Assembly: GCF_042664895.1 (NCBI RefSeq)
Contig: NZ_JBHTBQ010000044.1
Location: 1 to 64,000 of the forward strand
Source of the DNA: Iodobacter arcticus
Lineage (GTDB): Bacteria > Pseudomonadota > Gammaproteobacteria > Burkholderiales > Chitinibacteraceae
Length of the DNA: 64,000 nt
Direction: 5' to 3'
The position numbers and the translations under genes are program-made. The notes beneath the pieces were generated by a model that was not told the origin of the DNA, made no database searches, and saw only the letters and a list, made by a program, of their open reading frames with translations. The first letter of the stretch is position 1. The number at the start of each line of letters is the position of its first letter. Shown in pieces: positions 17,755 through 26,050 of this stretch.

Positions 17755-19163
17755 CCCCAACAGCAGCAACAAGTAATGTCGCCTGGCTTGCCTATTGGGC
17801 GCGGCGCGGCCTGCCTATTTTGCAATCAAGCCGTGAACAATTACTAGCGGCCTTGCGCCGCGCAGATCGTCTGCATCCTTCCGATTTAGCCGATATTGTT
17901 TTAAAAGATCCGCTGCTTACCGCGCAAGCACTGCGTTATATTAATCAGCGGCAAAAAAGCAGCTTAGCGGCTGATATCACCACGATTAATGGCATTGTGA
18001 TGCTGATGGGTATCGCCCCCTTTATCGAGCACTTTGCCCGAATGCCTGTGCTGGAAGAGGTTTTGCAAAGCCATCCCCGAACCATTGCCCGCATTCATAA
18101 GCATATTGCGGATAGTCGTTTTGCTGCAAAAATGGCGCGTGAGTTTGCTGGCGAGCGTTACGATGCGCATTTAGACGAGGTTTTTGTTTCTGCCTTGTTT
18201 AGCCACGTGCCAGAAATACTTGAGCTATTAGCGCACGATACCGACCCTTCCGCGCCACGTGGCCGGGATCAACCTCATTCCTTACTGGCAGCTTGGTCGT
18301 TGCCGCCATCTTTAAGTGCATTGCTCGCCAATACGGGCGGTGAAGTCTTATCTAGACAGGCTTTGCAGCATGCCACATTGCAGCTGGCTCATTTGCTTGA
18401 CCGAGGCTGGTGGCAGCCAGATGTAAGTAGCGCGCTACAAATCATGGCAGAAATACTGGGCACCAGCGTTGATGATGTTTGGCAGCGAACGAACCGCCTG
18501 ATGTTGCAATACGCCCGCACTGAGCCGCAAAAACAAGGCTGGCCCGCTGCGCGCTGGTTGCCTATGCTGCCAGGCGAATGGCCGCAGCCTGTTGTGGCCA
18601 CACAGGCATCAGCGCCGGCGGCCCCGGCAAAGCCCGAAGTGATCAAGCCTGAAGTAGATGTTCTTGCTGAGCGGATGCAGGCTTTGCATCTGGCAGGGGC
18701 GCAAGGTGCGCCAGCTAACCAGATTATGGGCTTGGCCGTGCGTGCTTTGGCCGAAGGGCTGGGCATGAAGCGTATTTTATTTGCTTTGCTGGTTGCCGGA
18801 GAAAACGCCATCAAGGCGCGTTTTGCTCACGGTATTGAGGCAAATGATCCTGCGCGGCAGCTCCATGTCAAACTGGATGAGCCGCATCTGCTGACAAAAC
18901 TGATGCTCAAGCAGCAAAGTATTTGGCTAAATTCTGGTAATGCCGCGAGTTTAGAGCCCATATTGCCTACTGGATTTCGCGCCCAAATTGGGCCGGAAGA
19001 TTTTTGTGCTATGTCGATTTTTGTAGGCGATAAGGCGGTAGGCATTATTTATGCAGACCGGCGAGGAGGGGATCTCCTTGCGGATGCTCACTATCAACAT
19101 TTTAAGCAGATTGGCTTGCTAACCAGCCGCGCTTTATCTCATCACCCCGCTCAGCCCCGCTGA
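17742..19163 (+). CDS. HDOD-domain protein with a C-terminal GAF-like region
   Basis: The 473-residue protein has an N-terminal HDOD domain ('LHPSDLADIVLKDPLLTAQA', a central 'TTINGIVMLMGIAPF', and 'VSALFSHVPEILELLAH'), an Ala/Pro-rich linker near residues 285-305, and a C-terminal part resembling a GAF domain ('LAEGLGMKRILFALL', 'VGDKAVGIIYADRRG'). HDOD proteins are regulatory relatives of HD phosphohydrolases, often linked to chemotaxis and c-di-GMP signalling. The ATG at 17742 lies within the end of the methyltransferase gene; a TTG at 17718 is also in frame. Exact function unknown. Confidence 0.8.
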   Translation: MENLTPTAATSNVAWLAYWARRGLPILQSSREQLLAALRRADRLHPSDLADIVLKDPLLTAQALRYINQRQKSSLAADITTINGIVMLMGIAPFIEHFARMPVLEEVLQSHPRTIARIHKHIADSRFAAKMAREFAGERYDAHLDEVFVSALFSHVPEILELLAHDTDPSAPRGRDQPHSLLAAWSLPPSLSALLANTGGEVLSRQALQHATLQLAHLLDRGWWQPDVSSALQIMAEILGTSVDDVWQRTNRLMLQYARTEPQKQGWPAARWLPMLPGEWPQPVVATQASAPAAPAKPEVIKPEVDVLAERMQALHLAGAQGAPANQIMGLAVRALAEGLGMKRILFALLVAGENAIKARFAHGIEANDPARQLHVKLDEPHLLTKLMLKQQSIWLNSGNAASLEPILPTGFRAQIGPEDFCAMSIFVGDKAVGIIYADRRGGDLLADAHYQHFKQIGLLTSRALSHHPAQPR

Positions 19164-19179
19164 TTGTTTTAGGTTATTT

Positions 19180-19953
19180 ATGCTTGTTATTTCTTCACGT
19201 CAGAATCCTTTTTTTAAGTCTTTATTAAAACTGTCTTCCAGCCGTCGTGAACGACGTAAAACAGGGCAAACCCTGCTGGATGGCACGCACCTTTTACTTG
19301 CGCTGGCCGATGTGGGCGGCGAAGTTGAAAAAATTATTCTGACTCCTGCCGCGCTAGATAATCCGGAAGTGCTCGCCGTATTGCGGCGCTTTACGGCCGA
19401 ACAATGTGTTTTAGATGAAGTATTGTTTGCTGAGCTAAGCGATTTGCCCAGCACCACCGGCATTATGGCGCTCTACTGTATCCCTGCTGCCGCTGCGGCT
19501 AAGACTAACGGTTTTTGCGTATTGCTGGACGGAGTGCAAGATCCTGGTAACGTAGGGACGATTTTGCGCACTGCAGCGGCTTTTGGTGTTGATCAGGTGC
19601 TGCTGGCCGATGAATGCGCCGATATCTGGTCGCCTAAAGTGTTGCGTGCAGGGATGGGCGCTCATTTTGTTTTAGAAATGCTTGAGCACACAAACTTGCC
19701 TGCTTTTGCGGCCGAGTTTGATGGTGATTTGGCCGTTACCGTGCTTGAGCAAGCGATTGCACCGTATCAAGCGAATTTGGTGGGTGATTTAGCCTTGGTT
19801 TTAGGCTCTGAAGGCGCGGGGGTCTCGCAAGCGATGCAAGAAATGGCCAGCTTACGGCTGACTATTCCAATGGGCGGGCAAATTGAGTCTTTAAATGTGG
19901 CAGCAGCGGCCGCCATTCTTTGCTATGAACGGCAAAGGCAGCTCGGTGCTTGA
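19180..19953 (+). CDS. SpoU/TrmH family RNA 2'-O-methyltransferase
   Basis: A SPOUT-fold RNA methyltransferase of 257 residues. An N-terminal substrate-binding domain ('ISSRQNPFFKSLLKL...GQTLLDGTHLL') precedes the knotted catalytic domain with the three TrmH motifs: 'DGVQDPGNVGTILRTAAAFG', 'LVLGSEGAGVS' and 'IPMGGQIESLNVAAAAAILC'. It resembles the RlmB/TrmH group that methylates 23S rRNA or tRNA; the exact target cannot be told from sequence alone. It starts 16 bases after the HDOD gene and is convergent with the carbonic anhydrase gene. Confidence 0.88.
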   Translation: MLVISSRQNPFFKSLLKLSSSRRERRKTGQTLLDGTHLLLALADVGGEVEKIILTPAALDNPEVLAVLRRFTAEQCVLDEVLFAELSDLPSTTGIMALYCIPAAAAAKTNGFCVLLDGVQDPGNVGTILRTAAAFGVDQVLLADECADIWSPKVLRAGMGAHFVLEMLEHTNLPAFAAEFDGDLAVTVLEQAIAPYQANLVGDLALVLGSEGAGVSQAMQEMASLRLTIPMGGQIESLNVAAAAAILCYERQRQLGA

Positions 19954-19963
19954 TGGGGCGTGA

Positions 19964-20944
19964 TTACATGCCTTCCATTACATTACGTGCATTGATTGCC
20001 TGAATGGGCCTTGCATTCATGGGGAACTCTTTCTGGAAACGAGCAATTTGCCTTGCCGAAATACTCAGTGGATTTTTCATGACCAGCCAACGCACGCCTT
20101 CAGAGCAGGGTGGCGTGGTCAGAGAACCCATAAAAGTATAAAAAGACTGGTCGAGTGGCAGTAAGGCAGCAGGGCTGTAGGTGAGTTTGTCAAAAGTACG
20201 TGTTTCATTATGCTCGCTAGGTATTTTGTCCCAGAACGCTTCAATTAATGGGTTATCTTGCGCGCCCTGTTGAATCAATGCAGCAACCACGGCTAATTTT
20301 CCCTCTTCACTTTTATGTACTAAATGCGCCACCATTGGATAGCGAAGGCCACCAATGGCTTCTTCGCTGGGAGTGTGAAAGTGAAATTGCAAAAGTTGAT
20401 ATTTGCTGCCTAATGCTTCAATAAAGCTGCCGGGGTCGATATTCAGTTGGATCGTATGCCCATTATTAATGACCGTTATTTTTGTCATGCCATAGCTGAA
20501 TTTTATCTTATCCATTTCTTGCGCATAACTGGTGGTGATATTAATGGGGGATTGCTCTTTTCCTTCTGCACACAGGGCGAAAGAAGGGCTCATGCTTCCC
20601 CAGTTGTTGGGTCCAGTCCGGCCCCCTTCATAGCCCCAATGCCCGCCTGCATGCGGTGCAGCGTGATTTGCGGCTGCTGTGCCGTGCCCCGCCGTGGGGG
20701 GCTTGTGTTTTTTAGCGGCAGGGCGAGGGGCGCTTATGCGGGGAGGAATGCCGTGCTTGCCTGCGGGTGCCGTATGTGGGGCGGGCGGTGCAGGCTCCTC
20801 ATGACTGGCAGTTGGGGCATCATGCTTGGTTTTAGGTGCTTCAGGGCTTGCCTTTGCAGGGGCTTTGGCGGGCGCATCATGACTTGGCTCGCTGGCCGAA
20901 ACGAGGGGAAAAGCTAGGCTTATCATGAGGACAAGATAGCGCAT
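19964..20944 (-). CDS. Periplasmic alpha-carbonic anhydrase with His/Ala/Pro-rich linker
   Basis: The enzyme interconverts CO2 and bicarbonate. After a signal peptide (residues 1-18, cut near SASEP) comes a region of about 80 residues rich in Ala, Pro, Lys and His ('APKTKHDAPTASHEEPAPP'). The catalytic domain starts near 'HWGYEGGRTGPNNWG'. Zinc ligands are visible in 'QFHFHTPSE' (two His) and 'MVAHLVHK'; 'SLTTPPCSEGVRW' is the active-site wall. The total of 326 residues is longer than usual (about 245) because of the linker, which may bind metal or tether the enzyme. It is divergent from the PilZ-like gene. Confidence 0.93.
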   Translation of the reverse strand: MRYLVLMISLAFPLVSASEPSHDAPAKAPAKASPEAPKTKHDAPTASHEEPAPPAPHTAPAGKHGIPPRISAPRPAAKKHKPPTAGHGTAAANHAAPHAGGHWGYEGGRTGPNNWGSMSPSFALCAEGKEQSPINITTSYAQEMDKIKFSYGMTKITVINNGHTIQLNIDPGSFIEALGSKYQLLQFHFHTPSEEAIGGLRYPMVAHLVHKSEEGKLAVVAALIQQGAQDNPLIEAFWDKIPSEHNETRTFDKLTYSPAALLPLDQSFYTFMGSLTTPPCSEGVRWLVMKNPLSISARQIARFQKEFPMNARPIQAINARNVMEGM

Positions 20945-21008
20945 GGTGTAAGTTCCAATTCAATAATGTCATGGGTCTTTTTGAAAGCTTAGCTGTCATC
21001 TGCGAAAA

Positions 21009-21030
21009 GACAACGTTGTCGCGTTATAAT
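21009..21030 (+). promoter_or_regulatory. Palindrome next to a TATAAT box, divergent region
   Basis: GACAACGTTGTC (21009-21020) is a perfect 12-bp palindrome, and a perfect -10 box TATAAT follows at 21025-21030, about 30 bases before the PilZ-like ATG (21058). No good -35 is visible, and the palindrome sits where the spacer would be. That arrangement fits an operator or an activator-dependent promoter in the 113-base region shared with the carbonic anhydrase gene. Confidence 0.4.
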
Positions 21031-21057
21031 TTATAAAAACAACCTAGGTTAAACCCT

Positions 21058-21564
21058 ATGAATCAGCTTCCTGTTCCTGATGGTGTGCATTTTTCGGCCC
21101 ATTTGCCCTTGGTGTGGCATGGCGTGTGGCAGCAAAGTGCTTTTGAGGCTACGCGATACCTTGCTGTTTTGGCCGAGTTTGAATCCACAAGTGATGAGCG
21201 AAGCCATGCGCAAGACGCCTTGCATGCCAAGCTGGATTTGATGCTGCTTTGGACTGCTAAAAATGCCAGCCATAATCTGCCTGCAGCTAAAGAAGTCGTG
21301 ATTGGTTTAGAGACGATCTCTTGGCGTGATGTGGCTGCCTTGCCTGTGGGGGCGCATGGCGCGTTGGCAATCAGTCTTTCGCAAGTATTGCCTTTTTCCC
21401 TGCAATTACCTGCCGAAATTGTTGCATGCGTGGGAGCGGATCAAGCGTATACAGTAACGGCCCGTTTGTTATTAAAAGAAGAAGCCTTACGGGATTGGTT
21501 TGAGCGCACTGTTTTCAGAAACCATCGCCACATTGTGCATGCCGAGCGCGGAGCACAAACGTGA
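21058..21564 (+). CDS. Atypical PilZ-like protein
   Basis: A soluble protein of 168 residues. The pattern 'HAKLDLMLLWTAK' in the middle, a beta-rich stretch ('SWRDVAALPVGAHGALAISL') and a C-terminal 'FERTVFRNHRHIVHAERG' resembles the atypical PilZ (tPilZ) family of beta- and gammaproteobacteria. The canonical RxxxR and (D/N)xSxxG c-di-GMP-binding motifs are not visible, so nucleotide binding is doubtful. Its stop overlaps the ung start by one base. The assignment is from memory of family patterns and is moderate. Confidence 0.5.
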   Translation: MNQLPVPDGVHFSAHLPLVWHGVWQQSAFEATRYLAVLAEFESTSDERSHAQDALHAKLDLMLLWTAKNASHNLPAAKEVVIGLETISWRDVAALPVGAHGALAISLSQVLPFSLQLPAEIVACVGADQAYTVTARLLLKEEALRDWFERTVFRNHRHIVHAERGAQT

Positions 21565-22235
21565 TGACGTTGCCTGCCGCATGGCAGCCTTTAGTGAGTG
21601 ATGTATTGCAAAGTGCAAAGTGGCAGCAGCTGGGTACATTTTTAGAGGCTGAACTTGCTGCAGGTAAGCTGATTTATCCCAAGCCATCGCAATGGTTTGC
21701 CGCGCTTGAATATATGAAGCCAGAGCAGGTCAGGGTGGTTGTGCTTGGACAAGATCCCTATCATGGCGCGGGCCAGGCGCATGGCTTAAGCTTTTCTGTG
21801 CCCATTGGCGTTAAGTCGCCGCCATCCTTAGTCAATATCTTTAAAGAAGTGGCGCGCGATCTAGGCCACAACCCACCTCAGCATGGGAATCTGGAAGCAT
21901 GGGCGGCGCAGGGTGTTTTGTTGCTCAATTGTGTGTTAACCGTTGAGGCCGATAAAGCCGCGTCGCACGCCAGACAGGGCTGGGAAGTGCTGACCGATGC
22001 TTTAATTAAGTCACTAGCTGCACAACACAGCCATATCGTATTTATGCTTTGGGGCGCTTATGCGCAAAAGAAGCAAGCCTTGATTGATGCCAATCGGCAT
22101 TGCATCTTGTGTTCAGCGCATCCTTCGCCGTTATCGGTCTATCGCGGCTTTATTGGCAATGGACATTTTTCCGCGGCTAATCGCTATCTGCTCGCTCAGG
22201 GCAAATTAGCTATTCAGTGGGAAATTAACGAGTGA
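21564..22235 (+). CDS. ung: Uracil-DNA glycosylase
   Basis: Ung removes uracil from DNA at the start of base-excision repair. The 223 residues carry the catalytic 'VVLGQDPYHGAGQAHGLSFS' (Asp in GQDPYH), 'VLLLNCVLTVEADKAASH', and the DNA-reading loop 'HPSPLSVYRGF' with the catalytic His. The start is ATG 21564, or GTG 21561 one codon earlier. The stop overlaps the GTG of the next gene. Confidence 0.97.
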   Translation: MTLPAAWQPLVSDVLQSAKWQQLGTFLEAELAAGKLIYPKPSQWFAALEYMKPEQVRVVVLGQDPYHGAGQAHGLSFSVPIGVKSPPSLVNIFKEVARDLGHNPPQHGNLEAWAAQGVLLLNCVLTVEADKAASHARQGWEVLTDALIKSLAAQHSHIVFMLWGAYAQKKQALIDANRHCILCSAHPSPLSVYRGFIGNGHFSAANRYLLAQGKLAIQWEINE

Positions 22236-23116
22236 GCCATCTCTTAGCCTTTGATATTGGCGGCACACAAATTAAATACGGCATCGTTAGCGACACGGGT
22301 GAAGTGCTTTATGCTGAAGTTCAAAATACCTGCGCGGCAGATGGCGGCCCCGCTTTATTGTCCAGATTGCTGGCTTTAGCCCAGCCCTTGATTGCCCAGT
22401 ATCAGCCGATTGGTATTGCCATTAGCAGCCTTGGCCTGATCGAGCCTCTTCGTGGTACGGTGCTTGGTGCCGCCGAAGCCGTGCCGGATTACCCCGGAAT
22501 AGCGCTGATCCCTACATTCGAAAACGCTTTTGGCTTGCCTACAACGGCAGAAAATGATGTGAACTGTGTAGCACTGGCCGAAGGCTGGACGGGCGCAGCA
22601 CAAGGCGTTCAAGATTATCTGGCGATTGCCATTGGCACAGGGATTGGTGGTGGTATTGTTTTGGGCGGGCGCTTACATCGTGGCCATCGCGCCGCAGCCG
22701 GTGAGTGGGGCTATATGAAGATCGGCGGGCAGATTTGGGAATCGCAAGCGTCGATGTCGGGCTTGGTGCGCAGCGCAGAAGCCACAACAGGAGGGGCTGG
22801 ATTAAATGGCAAAGTGATTTTTGCTCGCCTAGATGCTGGGGATGCCCTGATGCAAAAGGTGGTGGCTGAGTGGTTAGATCTACTCGCTACGGGGATTGCC
22901 AATTTAATCTACGCCTTTAATCCAGAAAAAATTGTATTGGGCGGCGGCATTGCAGGGCGCGGCGAGCTTTTTTTGAGCGCTATTCGCAATGCTGTTGATC
23001 AACAACTTTTACCCGATTTTAAAACAATGACCAAACTGGCACTTGCAACTGCAGGTAATCATGCGGGGATGCTGGGTGCTGTACGTAACTGGCTGAATAC
23101 ACACGGGGGCGCGTAA
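22232..23116 (+). CDS. ROK-family sugar kinase, beta-glucoside-kinase-like
   Basis: ROK kinases phosphorylate sugars with ATP. The 294 residues start with the ATP-binding 'FDIGGTQIKYGIV'; 'AENDVNCVALAE' holds the catalytic Asp, and 'IAIGTGIGGGIVLGG' and 'AGEWGYM' follow. The zinc-binding Cys cluster of glucokinase-type ROK proteins is missing: after GEWGYM the chain goes straight to 'GQIWESQASMSG'. In this it resembles BglK, which phosphorylates cellobiose and other beta-glucosides. The start is the GTG at 22232, overlapping the ung stop; the stop abuts the GH9 gene. Substrate unproven. Confidence 0.8.
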   Translation: MSHLLAFDIGGTQIKYGIVSDTGEVLYAEVQNTCAADGGPALLSRLLALAQPLIAQYQPIGIAISSLGLIEPLRGTVLGAAEAVPDYPGIALIPTFENAFGLPTTAENDVNCVALAEGWTGAAQGVQDYLAIAIGTGIGGGIVLGGRLHRGHRAAAGEWGYMKIGGQIWESQASMSGLVRSAEATTGGAGLNGKVIFARLDAGDALMQKVVAEWLDLLATGIANLIYAFNPEKIVLGGGIAGRGELFLSAIRNAVDQQLLPDFKTMTKLALATAGNHAGMLGAVRNWLNTHGGA

Positions 23117-24811
23117 ATGAAAATATTATTGAATCACCTTGGTTTTGAATTGGCAGGGCAAAAAACCGCCATTATTGATGCGCCTACTGATTTTGCAGCA
23201 CGCCATTTTAGCGTGTATCACGCAGAGAGCCGCGAGCTGGCTTTTGCGGGTGAGATCAAGCAAAGCGGCGGCGTAGATCATTGGGGCGAGGGGAGGTGGC
23301 ATTACTGGACGGCTGATTTCTCTTCCTTAGATGTTGAGGGTGAGTATTTTCTAGTCGTTGATGGCATCAATCCTCCTTTTGCCTCGCATACTTTTAGCAT
23401 TGCTAAAAAGCTATTTTCTGAGCAAATCCTGTCGGATGTCGTGCATTACATCAAAGGCCAGCGTTGCACTGGTTTGTATGACGAAGCCGATCGTAGTCGA
23501 CCTAAGTGGGGGAGTGAAGAGCGCCGAGATGTGCACGGTGGTTGGTACGATGCGTCGGGGGATTGCTCTAAATATCTGAGCCATTTGTCGTTTGCCAACT
23601 TTATGAATCCGCAGCAAACACCGCAAGTGGTGTGGAATTTGCTCGACGGCTTGGCGCAGTTGCCGCCGCAATCCAAGTGGTTTAATGAAAGAATCGTCGA
23701 CGAAGCCTTGCACGGCGCGGATTACCTGCTGCGTATGCAAGATCCGGCGGGTTATTTTTATATTACCGTATTTGATCAATGGTCTAAAGACGAAAACCGG
23801 CGTGATATTTGCGCTTATGAAACGCAAAAAGGCGAGAAGTTTGCCAGCTATCAAGCGGGCTACCGTCAGGGCGGTGGCGTGGCGATTGCCGCTTTGGCGC
23901 GCGCATCGGTTTTGCAGCGTGATGGCGAGTTCAGTCGTGCTCAATATCTGCAAGCAGCGCAGCGTGGTTTTGCCCATCTTGAGCAGCACAATCTTGAATA
24001 CTTAGATAATGGCGTTGAAAACATTATCGACGATTACTGCGCCTTGCTGGCGGCTTGCGAATTACTGGCAGTGAGTGGCGAAGGGATTTATGCAGATGCC
24101 GCTGCACGGCGTGTTTTAAATCTATTGGAACGACAAACGGCACAAGGTTGGTTTAAGGCCGATGCTGCTGGGGATCGTAGTTATTTTCACGCTGCGGAAG
24201 CGGGCCTGCCTTATATCGCGCTGATGCGCTTTATCGAAGTTGTGCCTGGCTCGCCTTTAGTTGGGCGGATTCGCGAAGTGCTGCGCTGTGCTTTTGAGTA
24301 TGAATTCAAAATCACTTTTGCCAGCGCAAACAATCCCTTTGGCTATCCACGGCAGTTTGTAAAGCAAGCTGGCGAAACAGGACGCGAGCAGTTTTTTATT
24401 CCGCATGACAATGGCACTGGCTATTGGTGGCAGGGCGAGAACGCTAGGCTAGGCTCGATCGCGGCAGCTAGCTCACGCGCACAAACGCTGTTTGCTAGTG
24501 AATCGCCCCTAGTCACACAATTGGCAAAATACGAGCAAGCTGCGCTGGATTGGCTGCTAGGCGCAAACCCATTTGACGCCTGCATGCTGCAAGGTTGGGG
24601 CCGCAATAATCCACGCTATGAGGTCGGCTTTTATAATGCGCCGGGCGGAGTGTGCAATGGAATTACCAGCGGCTTAAATGACGAAAACGATATTGATTTT
24701 AAAAAGTCTGAAATAGCCACCATGGCCAATAGCTGGCGCTGGACAGAGCAATGGATGCCGCACGGCGCTTGGCTGTTCTTGGCGCTCAGCACGAGAATTG
24801 GCAAAGATTAA
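23117..24811 (+). CDS. Cytoplasmic glycoside hydrolase family 9 enzyme
   Basis: The 564-residue protein has an N-terminal Ig-like (CelD_N) domain of about 95 residues ('MKILLNHLGFELAGQKTAII') and a GH9 (alpha/alpha)6 barrel. 'DVHGGWYDASGDCSKYLSH' holds the catalytic Asp region; the C-terminal 'EIATMANSWRWTEQWMPH' holds the likely acid Glu. There is no signal peptide, so it should act inside the cell on imported oligosaccharides. It resembles the Vibrio/Photobacterium GH9 group with exo-beta-glucosaminidase activity found among chitin-use genes. It follows the kinase with no gap. Cello- and chito-oligosaccharide substrates both remain possible. Confidence 0.8.
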   Translation: MKILLNHLGFELAGQKTAIIDAPTDFAARHFSVYHAESRELAFAGEIKQSGGVDHWGEGRWHYWTADFSSLDVEGEYFLVVDGINPPFASHTFSIAKKLFSEQILSDVVHYIKGQRCTGLYDEADRSRPKWGSEERRDVHGGWYDASGDCSKYLSHLSFANFMNPQQTPQVVWNLLDGLAQLPPQSKWFNERIVDEALHGADYLLRMQDPAGYFYITVFDQWSKDENRRDICAYETQKGEKFASYQAGYRQGGGVAIAALARASVLQRDGEFSRAQYLQAAQRGFAHLEQHNLEYLDNGVENIIDDYCALLAACELLAVSGEGIYADAAARRVLNLLERQTAQGWFKADAAGDRSYFHAAEAGLPYIALMRFIEVVPGSPLVGRIREVLRCAFEYEFKITFASANNPFGYPRQFVKQAGETGREQFFIPHDNGTGYWWQGENARLGSIAAASSRAQTLFASESPLVTQLAKYEQAALDWLLGANPFDACMLQGWGRNNPRYEVGFYNAPGGVCNGITSGLNDENDIDFKKSEIATMANSWRWTEQWMPHGAWLFLALSTRIGKD

Positions 24812-24812
24812 A

Positions 24813-24845
24813 TGTAGGGTGGGTAAGCGTTTTATCTTGCCCACG
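24813..24845. repeat. Small hairpin repeat, GTAGGG head
   Basis: TGTAGGGTGGGTAAG followed by CGTTTTAT and CTTGCCCAC forms a 9-bp stem (24819-24827 with 24836-24844, one G-T). The head GTAGGG(T/C)GGGT recurs at 61955-61965 in the cus operon. Small palindromes with this head are common dispersed repeats in proteobacterial genomes. Here it lies between the GH9 stop and hldD and could stabilise or end the GH9 transcript. Confidence 0.5.
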
Positions 24846-24877
24846 CTTTAATGACGATGATTTGAAAGGAAAACAAA

Positions 24878-25873
24878 ATGGCAATAGTAGTTACCGGAGC
24901 GGCCGGTTTTATCGGCTCAAATATTATTAAGGGACTGAATGCGCGCGGCGAAACCGATATTATTGCGGTGGATGATTTAGCCCTGCCAGATCAATTTAAA
25001 AACCTGGTCGATTGCCAAATTAGTCATTACGCCGATAAAGAAGATTTCATTTCTGATTTAAGCGAAGGGCGTTATGACGGCGAAATTACCGCCATTTTCC
25101 ACGAAGGCGCTTGTTCGGACACGATGGAGCATAACGGCAAGTATATGATGGATAACAACTATCAATATACTTTGGCCCTGTTTGATTGGTGCCAAGCTGA
25201 AGAAGTGCAATTCTTATATGCATCCAGCGCGGCCACTTATGGCAATGGCGATAATGGCTTTATTGAAAGCCCAGATTGCGAAGCGCCTTTGAATGTTTAT
25301 GGCTATTCCAAGCTTTTATTCGATCAAGTGCTGCGCCAGCGTATGAATGAAATTACCGCGCAGGTAGTGGGCTTTCGATATTTTAATGTGTATGGTCCAC
25401 GCGAACAGCATAAAGGCCGCATGGCTTCGGTGGCTTTTCATCATTTCAATCAATACCGTGAACACGGCAAAGTGAAATTGTTTGGTGAATATGGTGGCTA
25501 TGCCAACGGCGGGCATACCCGCGATTTTATTTCGGTAGAAGACGTCGTTAAAGCCAATTTATGGTTCTTAGATAATCCCGATGTATGTGGAATTTATAAC
25601 CTAGGTACGGGCAAGTCACAGCCATTTAACGATGTCGCATTGGCTGTGGTCAATACCTGCCGTGAGCACGAAGGCAAATCAGTACTCACTTTGGAAGAAA
25701 TGATCGCTCAGGGCGTACTGGAATATATTGATTTTCCAGATTCGCTCAAAGGTAAGTACCAAAGCTTTACCGAGGCCGATACCACCTTGCTAAGGGAGTC
25801 TGGCTACGACGAAGACTTCCTTACGGTAGAAGAGGGTGTTCGCCGTTATGTCGAAGTATTGCTAAGCAAGTAA
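24878..25873 (+). CDS. hldD: ADP-L-glycero-D-manno-heptose 6-epimerase
   Basis: HldD makes the final L-glycero form of ADP-heptose for the LPS inner core, using bound NADP. The 331 residues begin with the Rossmann motif 'VVTGAAGFIGSNIIKGLN'. 'ACSDTMEHNGKYMMDNN', 'LYASSAATYGNG' and the catalytic 'YGYSKLLFDQ' are family-specific. GAAAGGAAAAC precedes the ATG and a clear terminator follows, so it is probably a one-gene unit. The heptose kinase gene hldA lies 13 kb away at 38018. Confidence 0.97.
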   Translation: MAIVVTGAAGFIGSNIIKGLNARGETDIIAVDDLALPDQFKNLVDCQISHYADKEDFISDLSEGRYDGEITAIFHEGACSDTMEHNGKYMMDNNYQYTLALFDWCQAEEVQFLYASSAATYGNGDNGFIESPDCEAPLNVYGYSKLLFDQVLRQRMNEITAQVVGFRYFNVYGPREQHKGRMASVAFHHFNQYREHGKVKLFGEYGGYANGGHTRDFISVEDVVKANLWFLDNPDVCGIYNLGTGKSQPFNDVALAVVNTCREHEGKSVLTLEEMIAQGVLEYIDFPDSLKGKYQSFTEADTTLLRESGYDEDFLTVEEGVRRYVEVLLSK

Positions 25874-25881
25874 AGCCGAGC

Positions 25882-25906
25882 AGCCGAGCAGTCGCTCGGC
25901 TTTTTT
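25882..25906 (+). terminator. Terminator after hldD
   Basis: GCCGAGC (25883-25889) pairs with GCTCGGC (25894-25900) around an AGTC loop, followed by six T. The stem is GC-rich and the T run is clean. An AGCCGAG half-copy just upstream (25874-25880) repeats the left arm. Confidence 0.9.
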
Positions 25907-26050
25907 GGCGCACCCCTTTGTTTATAGCACTTCAATAACTGTTTTTTGCATTTCAACCCCAGCTTTTAGCAGCTTATCGCTTACACCTATCTACTCGCCA
26001 TTTGGCCCATTACAGTGAGCTTATCGACAGCACTGAATGGAGTCACCATC

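Noticed and set aside
23411..23989. 192-codon minus-strand open frame inside the GH9 gene
   Set aside because: It lies wholly within a well-supported family gene, has no recognisable domain, and is explained by codon bias.
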